Below, one piece after another: positions 1 to 10,500 of a DNA stretch of 64,000 nucleotides. How positions within the stretch are numbered: the first letter of the stretch is position 1; the number at the start of each line of letters is the position of its first letter. The notes under the pieces were generated by a model. The model saw only the letters and a program-made list of their open reading frames with translations, was not told where the DNA came from and did not search any database. This DNA comes from UBA6163 sp041753075. Lineage in GTDB: Bacteria; Planctomycetota; Planctomycetia; Pirellulales; Pirellulaceae. The position numbers were made by a program, and so were the translations under genes. The stretch covers positions 62,001-126,000 of the forward strand of contig JBGSVE010000090.1 in the NCBI GenBank assembly GCA_041753075.1. The letters are read 5' to 3'.

Positions 1-53
1 TTTGCGGGCGACATCGCGAACAAGCAGACGCAAAACACGAAAGCGGTCTTCAT
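1..53 (-). CDS. N-terminus of a putative exported protein, cut by the window edge
   Basis: An ATG at 53 on the minus strand opens a frame that stays open to the window edge and reads MKTAFVFCVCLFAMSPA, which has the shape of a signal peptide: one basic residue, a hydrophobic core, then small residues. It begins 4 bases after the TGA of the xylanase gene, so it would be the next gene of the same transcript. Only about 17 codons are visible, so no function can be given, and the call rests on hydrophobicity and position alone. Confidence 0.4.
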   Translation of the reverse strand, partial: MKTAFVFCVCLFAMSPA

Positions 54-57
54 CAAA

Positions 58-3000
58 TCACTCGGGGCCAAAAGGGACATTGAGGTTTCTACGCATCGCA
101 AGTAAATCAATGGAATCAACGTCGCCGTCTTGGCGTTCGTCGAAGTAACTACGGTAGTTGGGATGACTTGTTGGAACATTCAAGGAGCGACGAAAGTTTA
201 TCAGGTCCAGGGCGTCAACATCGCGGTCGCCATTGGAATCGCCAAATAGCCGGAAGAACAGGTCATTGGGGTTTTCGCCAAAGACGCGGTTGCCGCCCGG
301 AGTGCCATTTTGATCGCCGTCAATCGCGATGCCAGCCGGATTGGTGACCAAATTCGCGTTAATGGTCAATTGATAATTTCCGGCGACTAGCGATCCGTCT
401 TGAAAAAAAGCTCCGCCGAAGGAGACGGTGTAGACACGGTTTCCTGAATTGGGCACAGGTGCCGCCGTCGCCGTAACACTTCCGCCCGTCGCACCTTTCT
501 TGATAACGGTAATCGCGTCGGACCCCAGCGTCACCGGTCCGTCAAACTCAACGGTGACTTGATTGACGAGCGACCGCTGGGTGGTTCCGTCGCCGACGAT
601 GATTTCACTGACTCGCGTCGCCGCCGGGCCATCGACGAAACTGATGCCCAGTGTCGTCGCCGTCGCCGAGCCGAACCGACCATCAGCGCTGGTAACCGTC
701 GTGGTTAGGTTCGCAGTCTGCGGCCCTTCCAGCGTGTAGTCATTCACTGGGGTCAGCAAAACCGGTTGCGGAATGTTCCAATTGATCGGCGTGAAGACGA
801 GTTGACTTGGTGATACGGCGACTTGGCTTGTCGGCCCGATCGTAACAATCACATCGGACAGCGGTGCCTGAAACAGCGTGGCCGTCGTCGTTGCGCCTGC
901 GCCCTCGGTGCCGCTGAGTTGGGTTTGCGACCAAACGACACCAGGCAGCGTCACGGTCGTCGTTCCATCGGCGACAAAATCAGCGAGCGATTTGGTGACG
1001 ACTTGATCGCCGAGCGTAACAGTAACCAGGTAATCACCTTTGAAAACATCTGCGGACAACGAACCGTTACGCGTGGTGCCGCGGGTATCGGTCCACCAAC
1101 TTCCAAACACCAAGTCTTCGTAGACTTGGCCATGGGGCCGGATCGAAAAATCAAGGTTGTATAGCGCCGCATCGGGTTGATAATGGGCTCCGGCCCAGAA
1201 GCCCCAATTGATAAATTCGTCGATCGCAGGTTGGCTGAACGACTGTGTCAAATAATCACGCAGATAGTCGGCTTGAAGCTGTTTGTCGTTGCTTGTGACG
1301 TCAAACTCAGTAATCGCAATCGGCAATGCGAACTGCGTATTGTAGGACTGGATCAGTTGTCCCAGCACGGCGATATCGGTGAGGTTGCCTTCGTCGTAGT
1401 GGCTTTGCTCGCCAATTCGTTCAATGGAATCGTTGGCGTTGTTTCCGTCATTGGTCTTTAGCAATCCCAGAAAGTAGTCGAACGCGGCGCGATGCGCGGT
1501 GTTGTTCCCGTTGCGGGCGAAGATTGCATAATCATTCAAGATCCGCTCAGTGTTAGGTGATAAGGCGCGAACCTGGTTAAACCAATCGACGACAACCTGG
1601 TCACCCAGAATCGTCATCACATCAAAATTGTCAAACGGCTCGTTGACTACGTCCCATTGGGTGGCAAAGTCTTTAAATGTATTGACCGCATCGGCAACGC
1701 GTACTGCGACGGTCGTGCGTAAATAATCCGCCGCCGCGACGGAGCCTTGCGAAGCCAACAACGAGTCGTATTGGGTCCAAACGCTGGCGGGCATATTTCG
1801 TCGGCTCGGCCAAACGATGTTATGACCACGCAACTGCAAACCGTTGTCACGCACCCAGTTCGCCGCCTGCAGCGCGCGAGCTTGGTCTTGCAAGTACGTC
1901 GGCCACTTCAAGCTGTTTTCGATCGTGACCGTATTGAACAGCCGTGTGATTTCGCTTTGATACTTGGTCGCATTCAACCCGCCGGCACCGGTGGTGTCGA
2001 GTAAATTGTTGAAGCCGTCGATTGCCGAGCCGAAGCGAAATGCGTGCTCGGTTTGTTGAATCGAAACGACCGCACCATTGATTGGATTACCAACCGCATC
2101 GACGACATTAACGGTCAACGCCGCTTGGCGTTCGTCGTCGATCCGCGAATCGGCACTGCTGCGCCACGGATCATCGCCGCTGCGGCCCACATAAGAAATG
2201 GCAGGCGATAGCTCAGGCAAGGAGTTGAAGTTTGTCGCCGCTGATAGATTCGTCCAGCGGATATCCGCAATCTCGATTGCCTGAGGTTCGTAGCCAACGT
2301 TGAATGCGGCTTGGAGGCCTTCGGCCGAGTAGGCCAATGTGTTAGGAACATCGAGTGTGTATTGCGTCCAGTTGGACGTCAGTGCGCGGGTGTGACTGGT
2401 CAGCACCGTAAAACTACCGCCGACCTCTTGAACCACGAAATTGACGCGCGGATTCGAACCGCTGATTGACCGCGCATAGTATTCGACGCGCAGATTGCTG
2501 CCCGCGTTGATTCGCCCCGTGTTGCGAGCGACATACTGTAAGCGGAACGTGTCAGCGGGCTGGGTGACCGTTGTCAAACGCGTCGCGGATGTAAATACTT
2601 GACCAGTGACCGGTACAGTCGCCGCATTGCCAAACGTTCCACCGATGTTGAACAGGGACAAGTTGGCCGGCAAAATGTCGCGCGGCGTACCGTAGTTCAA
2701 GACCCGGATGTCCGCGAACTGCAACGTCTGTAGCTTAGCACCTAGAAAGAAACCGAATGCCGCTTGGCCAGCGGTATAAGACTCGGCCGACACAAACGGA
2801 ATTTGTACCCGTGTCCAAACCGTTGGCACGACGAACGATTGCTCGAGGCTTTTGGTAAATGGATCCGATTGACGTTCCGATACGGCAGTGATTTGGCCTT
2901 CACCAACAAGGGATCGCACAAAGAAATCGGCCCACAGTATGTCGCCTTGTTGGATCGCGGCGTTATAAGTGAGCTTAAGCTGCGCGTTGAAAGTATTTGC

Positions 3001-4479
3001 GGGAACGGTGGAAATCGTCGCCTGGACGATCGCCGTGTACGGACTTACCGGCGCGATGGTTTGAAACGTGCCGCCGAAACGAATGAAGTTATTGATCGCG
3101 GTATTAGGATTGATCGACAAGTCGGCGGTGATTTGCGTCCCTCCGGCCGGTGCGTCGAAAACGTCCTGAATTGTTCCCAGCGACCGACGCTCGCTAATCA
3201 GTCCAACCTCATAACCCGGTCCATCGACGATCTCAAAAATGATTGTCTCGGGGCCTTCGGTGTCCGCATCGGATAACGTTGGAACCAAGACGTTGGCCGA
3301 AGTCGCTCCGGCAGGAATTGTTACCGTGTTGGGAACGATCGCATAGTCGAGTCCTGCAGTTGCGGTCCCGCGCAACACAAACGAAACAACCAGCGGACTG
3401 GTCAGCGGCACACCAGAGCGATGGACGACGAAGTTCAGCGGCGTGATTTGGCCTTCGGCGGCGGTTACGGTTTGCGAAAACGCCCGCACGGTTGCCAAAG
3501 TCGGTGAAAGAAATTGCCCATCAATCACTTCAATAGAATTGGAGCCCGGCACTTGCCAGCCGACCGCTAGGTGATCCGCGCCGACGTTTTCTTTGTGGAC
3601 TACCTCGATGGCGTATTTCTGGCCAGCGACCAACGGAATCAAAACCGACGTTTGAGAAGCAACCGCATCCCATTGGCGCACGCCCGTTGCCGTTTGGAAA
3701 AAAGCGATCCGTTGCTTGCCCACCGGGTCGGCTGAGTTGCTCAACCACAATTCAGCCGCGTCATCACCGGCCACAGAAAATCGGTAATTGCCCGTCGTCT
3801 GCGGATGCACAAAGCCGGTAAGCAAATCGCCGTAAGAATCGGTTCCCGCAGAGCTGAGCTCCAGCGTCGTAAGACTCGACACCGTCGCGGGCGAGTTGGG
3901 ATAGGTGGGCAAAGAAGTCAGCGCCGAAATGTTCGCGCCCGGTAGCGACGTCCAGACGCGGCGCGAAATGGAACCGAGTTCGGAGGGAACCAACTGCGTC
4001 GTTGGGATTGCGTGAAGCGTTTGCGAAGGACTCGACCAACGCAAGTCAACGCTTGCCAACCCACCGGTTTCGCGAAATTCGAGTTGGATGTCGTAGCGCC
4101 GCCCCGAAATCAAATCGACACTCGCCGCGGCGTTCGTGACCGTCGCGTCGTTCCAACGATCGAGTACCTTGATTCCGTTTATCCACAATCGAACGCCACC
4201 TTCGGCGCTCAGTACAAACGCATGTGGCTCGGTAAAAACGGATTCGACTTGGCCCGAAAACCTGGCCGTGAACGAATCGGGATTCAGGCCCGCGACGGGA
4301 GCACCGCTGCCCCAATTGATCGCGAGACTTGATTGATTCGTCGTCTGGACAAGCGAACCAAACGCATCGCCGTTGTAATACTGCGCGGTCAATCCAACAC
4401 CTGCGGCTGTATCGAGTGCCAGCAAGCGGCGATCTTCGAGTTGCTCGGTGCGCAAGACTCGTCGATTTTTGATCTTCAT
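58..4479 (-). CDS. Secreted multidomain GH10 endo-1,4-beta-xylanase with PA14 and dockerin-like domains
   Basis: About 1,473 residues. GH10 enzymes cleave internal beta-1,4 bonds of xylan with retention. The catalytic domain lies at roughly residues 785-1150: the acid/base Glu is in VVNEP (about E947) and the nucleophile Glu in ITEFD (about E1058), a spacing normal for GH10. Order of domains: basic start with the LEDRRLLA sorting motif (residues about 14-21), two PA14-like domains (about 28-330), a Calx-beta-like domain (about 335-445), two carbohydrate-binding-like beta domains (about 450-770), GH10, another Calx-beta-like stretch, a C-terminal module shared with the neighbouring adhesin, and a tandem dockerin-like EF-hand (DSNGDRDVDALD and DERQDGDVDSID). 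I chose the ATG at 4479 because it puts the sorting motif near the N-terminus; a GTG at 4524, touching the adhesin stop codon, and an ATG at 4506 are also open. No clear ribosome binding site decides. Surface or extracellular location is inferred. Confidence 0.88.
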   Translation of the reverse strand: MKIKNRRVLRTEQLEDRRLLALDTAAGVGLTAQYYNGDAFGSLVQTTNQSSLAINWGSGAPVAGLNPDSFTARFSGQVESVFTEPHAFVLSAEGGVRLWINGIKVLDRWNDATVTNAAASVDLISGRRYDIQLEFRETGGLASVDLRWSSPSQTLHAIPTTQLVPSELGSISRRVWTSLPGANISALTSLPTYPNSPATVSSLTTLELSSAGTDSYGDLLTGFVHPQTTGNYRFSVAGDDAAELWLSNSADPVGKQRIAFFQTATGVRQWDAVASQTSVLIPLVAGQKYAIEVVHKENVGADHLAVGWQVPGSNSIEVIDGQFLSPTLATVRAFSQTVTAAEGQITPLNFVVHRSGVPLTSPLVVSFVLRGTATAGLDYAIVPNTVTIPAGATSANVLVPTLSDADTEGPETIIFEIVDGPGYEVGLISERRSLGTIQDVFDAPAGGTQITADLSINPNTAINNFIRFGGTFQTIAPVSPYTAIVQATISTVPANTFNAQLKLTYNAAIQQGDILWADFFVRSLVGEGQITAVSERQSDPFTKSLEQSFVVPTVWTRVQIPFVSAESYTAGQAAFGFFLGAKLQTLQFADIRVLNYGTPRDILPANLSLFNIGGTFGNAATVPVTGQVFTSATRLTTVTQPADTFRLQYVARNTGRINAGSNLRVEYYARSISGSNPRVNFVVQEVGGSFTVLTSHTRALTSNWTQYTLDVPNTLAYSAEGLQAAFNVGYEPQAIEIADIRWTNLSAATNFNSLPELSPAISYVGRSGDDPWRSSADSRIDDERQAALTVNVVDAVGNPINGAVVSIQQTEHAFRFGSAIDGFNNLLDTTGAGGLNATKYQSEITRLFNTVTIENSLKWPTYLQDQARALQAANWVRDNGLQLRGHNIVWPSRRNMPASVWTQYDSLLASQGSVAAADYLRTTVAVRVADAVNTFKDFATQWDVVNEPFDNFDVMTILGDQVVVDWFNQVRALSPNTERILNDYAIFARNGNNTAHRAAFDYFLGLLKTNDGNNANDSIERIGEQSHYDEGNLTDIAVLGQLIQSYNTQFALPIAITEFDVTSNDKQLQADYLRDYLTQSFSQPAIDEFINWGFWAGAHYQPDAALYNLDFSIRPHGQVYEDLVFGSWWTDTRGTTRNGSLSADVFKGDYLVTVTLGDQVVTKSLADFVADGTTTVTLPGVVWSQTQLSGTEGAGATTTATLFQAPLSDVIVTIGPTSQVAVSPSQLVFTPINWNIPQPVLLTPVNDYTLEGPQTANLTTTVTSADGRFGSATATTLGISFVDGPAATRVSEIIVGDGTTQRSLVNQVTVEFDGPVTLGSDAITVIKKGATGGSVTATAAPVPNSGNRVYTVSFGGAFFQDGSLVAGNYQLTINANLVTNPAGIAIDGDQNGTPGGNRVFGENPNDLFFRLFGDSNGDRDVDALDLINFRRSLNVPTSHPNYRSYFDERQDGDVDSIDLLAMRRNLNVPFGPE

Positions 4480-4523
4480 GGGAATTGAATCCGCTAACCG
4501 TAACATTAAATCTGGACGGATCA

Positions 4524-7500
4524 CTAGAACGTGAACGAGACATTCAACCGCCGTCGAAACGCCAACAAATCGAGTGTATCCACATCGTTGTCTTTTCGCT
4601 CGTCAAAGTAGGACGCATAGCCGCTTGATCCGGGTGAAACATTAAGCGATCGGCGAAACAGAATGAAGTCTAACGCATCGACATCGCGATCGCCGTTGGA
4701 ATCACCAAAAAGCCGGAAGAACCGATCCCCAGAATCATTGCCGAAGACAAAATTGTCGCCCGTTTGCCCATCTTTGTTTGTGTCGAGCTGGAAGCCGCTG
4801 AGATTCGTAACCTTTGTGGCATCGATTTCAAGCTCGTAATTGCCGTCGGCAAGTGATTGGAATTCGATTAAATTTCCCTCAAAAGTGATCGTAAAGGTTT
4901 GGCTGGCGGTGCCGATCGGCGGCGACACGACGATCCCCGCGACCGGCGAACCGCTGGATCGCTGCGTCACCTTCAAAGCACCGGCTTGCAGCACGACGGG
5001 GCTGTCGAACTGGATCGTCAACGAATCGACCCGCGAACGTTGGTTGGAGCCATCGTTGATCGTGATGTTGCTCTTGTTGATTTCGACAAGATCGTTAACG
5101 GCCAGTACCAATGATTTTTCAAAAGCCAAACCGCTTCCATCGCTGACGCGAACTCGCACGTTGTAGGCTGGCTTGGTTTCGTAGTTGAGTAACACTCCTT
5201 GGCGAACTTGCAATTGATTGCCGGTGATCGTGAAGCTGGAGTTGTCGTTATCACCACCGCCGGGTACCAGCGCGAATGAGTAGTTGTCGTTAGCATAAGA
5301 ATCGATCGCGGACAAGTTTGCGAACAACAGATCGGCTGCCGAAGTGTTGACGTTCTCGTTGATCGATGAGTGCGAGAGCGATATGTCTGTCGGTGCGCTT
5401 TCGCCGATCAAGGCAATGTCATCGCCGTCGCCGCCCGCATAGGTCAATTGAAAGTTCTGTCCGTTGCCAAATGGATTGATAAATCGGTGGCCTTCGGGAG
5501 CAGAAGCAAACGCGCCGGTTCCTCCGCTGCGGCGAACGATGGTGAGCTGTTCGGCCGACAGAGGCGTGCCGATTGGTACAAGCGATAGAGTGACACCAGG
5601 TTCGATTTGGAAACTACCATCAACAATCAGCGGTAGGATGGACTGTGGCATCCCGGCGGGTTCGATAATTTCCACTTCTAGCGCGATCGCATTACCGGTC
5701 TTGATGACAACCGGATCAGCATAGGTCGTCGATCGAATCGTCGTCGTCCCAACTCCACCGGGTAAACCACCGAGCGTGATGCTGCTAAACCCGTTGCGCA
5801 ATTGACTAAGTTCAGTATCGCTAAGACGGAGTCCGCCCGATGCACCGCCCAGGCCAATCGTGTACGCCGCATTGCTAGATTGAATCGTCAGCGGTCCTGT
5901 GCTTTGCAATTGGCCTAACAACACGATATCGGCGGCAGTCAGATTGATCTCACCGCTACCGGCATTAAGTATGAACGGCTGCGGCGTGAGAGCACTCAAG
6001 TCATAAACAAACGATGCGCCCGATTGAGCACCGAAGGCTCCACTCAAAAAACTGCCGACCACGGCGGTATTGCCATCGTGATCCAATGACAATGCGAAAT
6101 TGCTTCCTGCTCCGGCGGGACTTCCGGTGAAAACGGCTCGTTCGTACCACTGCTCATCAATGGAGATGAAGGCATGAACGGCACCGAATGGATTTGTGAA
6201 TGTCGAATTGCCGAGTTCACCGACCAAAACCGATTGACCGGAAATCGAGATCGTGGTGCCATAGCCACCGCCAGGAATCGGGCTTTCATTGATCAATTCG
6301 CTTTGCAAAACCCACTGGCCGTCAAGCAATTGGTAAACATAAGCCGAACCGGCGTCTGCGGCGGTCCCAATGTCTACATGCGAAGCGCCGACAGCAAGAT
6401 AATCTCCGTCGATATCGACCGACCTGCCAAATTGACGAAAACCGGTTGGGTTAGGCCCACTGAGTTTTTGAGACTGTGACCAAACTCCATTTGCACGATT
6501 GAACACATAAACATCACCTCCCAAGCTACCACCAGAAGGATTGAACGGGGTGCCGATCACCAGCACGTTGTTATCGAGGGCAACGGAATATCCAAATTGC
6601 GTTGTGGTAATGGTGTCCGTTGCCACCAATCGTTGCGACTGAGACCAACCGTTGGCCGTACGATTGAATATATAAACGGCACCGATGGGATTGGCAGATG
6701 AAGGAGCCAACGTCGCACCAGCGACAATCGTGTCACCCAGGATCGCGAGGCTGTCACCGAATCGCTGTTGTCGATTATCGTCGGCGATGAGTTTCTGTTC
6801 AAAGGTCCAGACGCCGTTGATGTTGCGGTATACATAAATCGCGCCCGCCAAAGTCACACCATCGACGGTCGCACCCAAAGCGCTGAACGCGGCAACGTTG
6901 CCATCAATGGCAATGCGCTCGGCAAACAAAAACGAATTGCTCACGTCACTGGGAACAATCTTCTGGACCTGCGTCCACGATCCATTGATGCGGCGATAAG
7001 CATAGGCGGCTCCACCTTGCTGGAACGGACCGCTGAACTGATTTCGCGAAGAAGTAAACATCCAGTCGCCGCTAACAGCCACTGATCCCCCGCTCCAATC
7101 GAACGGTCCTCCGTCGGTCGGAAACAAGGATTGAGGTTGGACTGAGACCAACCCTGGGCGAACTTCGATCACGCCGACACCGTTGGCATCGCTATCGGCG
7201 TTGAGACTTAAGCGACCACCTTGAGTGCTTGATGAATCATGGATCGAGATATTTCCCGACGCCGAAAGGTCAAGATTACCACCACCGGTTGCGACCTCAG
7301 CATTGAGCGTGATGGAGTCGGCGTTGATCGTGAGATCACCGCCGGCGAGTGTGATCGGCGCGTTGCTGGTTACAGTGTCGAATCCCAATCCACCGACGAT
7401 CGACAGGTCGGCCGCAAATCCGCTTGGCAATCCGGTCAAGACAAAGGTATCCGCGTCGCTGCCGCCGTTGACGATCAATGATTGTGACGGCGAAGCAACC

Positions 7501-10500
7501 GTCAGTGTCGGGGCATTTGAATGCGTCTGTCTGACTTGGCCTACGGCCGGTGAGTCCAACGTAATCACACTGGATAAATCGGGATACGTTGTCGTGACAT
7601 TTTGTGTTGCCGTTATCAGGCCGACGGCTGAAATGCCGCTGAAGTCGATCGTACTATTACCGCTAACCACAAGCTGGCCACTGTTCGCGGTGGCGAACGA
7701 TACGTTGGCAATCGCCGCACTGCCGCCGCTGACCACCAATTGATCTTGACCGGACTCCGCGAAGATGGTGATCGGACGAGACAGCGAAGCCAGCGACAAA
7801 TCGAGTGTCAAAGTTTGGTTCCCATCACCGCTGCGATAGACCACGCCACCGGTGAACGATGACAACGGGATTGTGATCGTGGTTGATCCCGTACCGGACG
7901 CCGATGCGATGGGCGTGGTAAGGTTTAAGCTCGAGTCAATGACGACGAGGTTGGTTCCGTCAAATCGAATCGTGCGATTGGTCGGGTTCGAGTGACGGAC
8001 CAGCAGGTTGCTACCATCGAGCACAACGTCCGCAGGTGGCGGCCCCAGATAACGCGCGATGGCAAAGTCATGTCCGCTGCCAGTGATCGCGGACCCGGCG
8101 ACGACGAAGTCGCCCTTGCCATCAATGACAAAATCATTACCGATGTCATCAAACGCACCGATCGCGGTTCGGGTCTTGCCGTCGCCCTCGAAGGTGGCGT
8201 CGAGTTGACCGGTCGCGGTGTAACGCGCAATCGCGAAATCAAAGTTCGCTTTCGCAGGATCATTTGAGTAACCCGCCACAACCAGCTTGGCGTCATCGGC
8301 CACGCGAACGCGGCGAATCACATCGGTGCCGCCGAGGAAATCGGTGGTGGTCTTTCCGCCGGTGCCAAATGATGTGTCGAGAGCACCGTTGCTGGTCAGC
8401 TGCGCGATCGCAAAGTCCAGCCCACTTACCGATTCTCGCGTGCCTGCTGCGACGATGCCTCCGACATGATTCAGAGCGATCGATTGGACGTAATCGTTCG
8501 TGCTGCCGAAATCGATCGTGGCCCAGCCATCGACATCAAACGAGGTGTCGAGCGTACCGCCTGTCAGGAATCGAGCGACAAGGAAATCAAATCCGCCACT
8601 GAGATTAGTGAATCCACCGACGACAATTTTGCCATCGCTTTGCAGCAATACGCCCGCCGGGACTTCGGTCGATGAACCGAGACTGAAGTTGGCGATGCCG
8701 GCGGTGCCAAACGATATGTCAAGTAGGCCCGCTGGCAGGTAGCGAGCGATGACGATGTCCAAACCGCTGCCCAATCGTTGACCGACGACAACGATACGCT
8801 GATTCGCATCCAGCACGACGTCGAAGGCGTCATCTTCGGACGATCCAAGGTCAGTCGTCACGATGCCGCCGGTTCCGAAGCTGGTATCGAGGGTGCCGCC
8901 AGACGTGTATTGCGCGATCGCGATGTTCCAGTTCGAGCCGACTCGCGAGCGACCGACCGCGATCAATTTTCCATCGCCTCGAACGATGACTTGGCGTGCA
9001 ATATCATCGCCGCTGCCGATCGGCGTGATGACTCTTCCGCCGCTACCAAAGCTGGGGTCAAGTTTTCCGAAAGCATCATAGCGTGCGAGTGCAAAGTCGA
9101 GGTTCGCGCTGTTGCGACTCGAACCCGCGACGACCGATTTGCCATCGGGTTGCAACGCGATGCTGTAAGCTTCATCCGTCGAATTGCGGATCGGCGTCGT
9201 GACTTTGCCCGTCGTTTGATAATTCGTGTCGAGCGAACCGTCACTGTTGTAACGGACCAGCAGGGCATCGTAGTTGGACGGCGAGAGTTGCAAGTCTGCA
9301 GAACCGGCGACGATGATTTGGCCGCTGCTATTGATCGCGATGTCGTGACCCACATCGCTTCGCGACGCGATGTCAGTCGTCGCGATGCCATCGGTGTCAA
9401 AGGTCGTGTCGAGTGAACCGTTGGTGTTGTAGCGAAGAACGGTCACGTTGGTAATCGCCGCCGGCGACCCGGCAAAACCGGTGACGACAATTCGGCCCAA
9501 TGAGTCAATCACAACGGCATTGGCGCGGTCGTCTCCGCTACCGACGTTGGTAACCGCACGCCCGTCTCCATCAAACGATGTGATCAGCGCGCCCGAAGCG
9601 TTGACCTGAGCAATCGCGGTGTCGGTGTAGCTGCCGACTTTGGTATAGCCAACGACGGTGATAACATTCGCAGAGGAAACGGCCACACCATAAGCTTCAT
9701 CATCGGTGCCGGTGAAGTCGATCGTGCGGATTCCGTCGCCGTCAAAATTCGTGTTCAAAGATCCGGTGCTGTTGAATCGCCATAACGCGATGTCGTAGGT
9801 TGCACCGGCCAGCGTGCTGCCTGCAATCAAAATGTCGCTGCCCTCCAAAATCGCGACATCATTGGCATAGTCAAAAGCGTTGATACTCGCGCTGGCTTTG
9901 CCATCGCCGCTGAACGAAAGGTCAAGCGCACCGCTAGGTAAGTATCGTGCGACAATGACGTCGCGATACGTCACACTGGCATCGGAACCGACTCCGACGA
10001 CCACAATTTTTCCATCGGGCTGGAGCGTCAGCGCCGACGCATTGGCCCGTACGTCGCTGAACGCGGTTTGCTGGATACCCTGATTGCCGAATGAGCGATC
10101 GAGGCTGCCATCGGCAAGGTATCGCGCAACGAGAAATTGAAATCCGCTACCGGTGAACTGCGAGCCGGCGACGATAATTTGGTTGTTGGAATTGATGGCA
10201 ACATCGACGGCACCGCCAGGAAACGGAGCGAAGCCATTGGTGCCGAACGTCGTGTCAAGCGAGCCGTCTGCGTTGTGACGTCGAATGTGTCCACCGGTGC
10301 CGACGGTGACCGTGCGACCGAGATTGTCGATCGCCAACGCTTGGCTTTCATCGAAGCTCAACGAATTAGAAAAGAATTCGGTCGTCGTGATTCCATCGAC
10401 ACCGAATTCGCGATCGAGTTGACCATCGCTAGGGAGCGTCGAGCGATACGATTGATTGAATCCGATGAGCTGCGCACCTGGCGTGACGACGGCGATTTTG

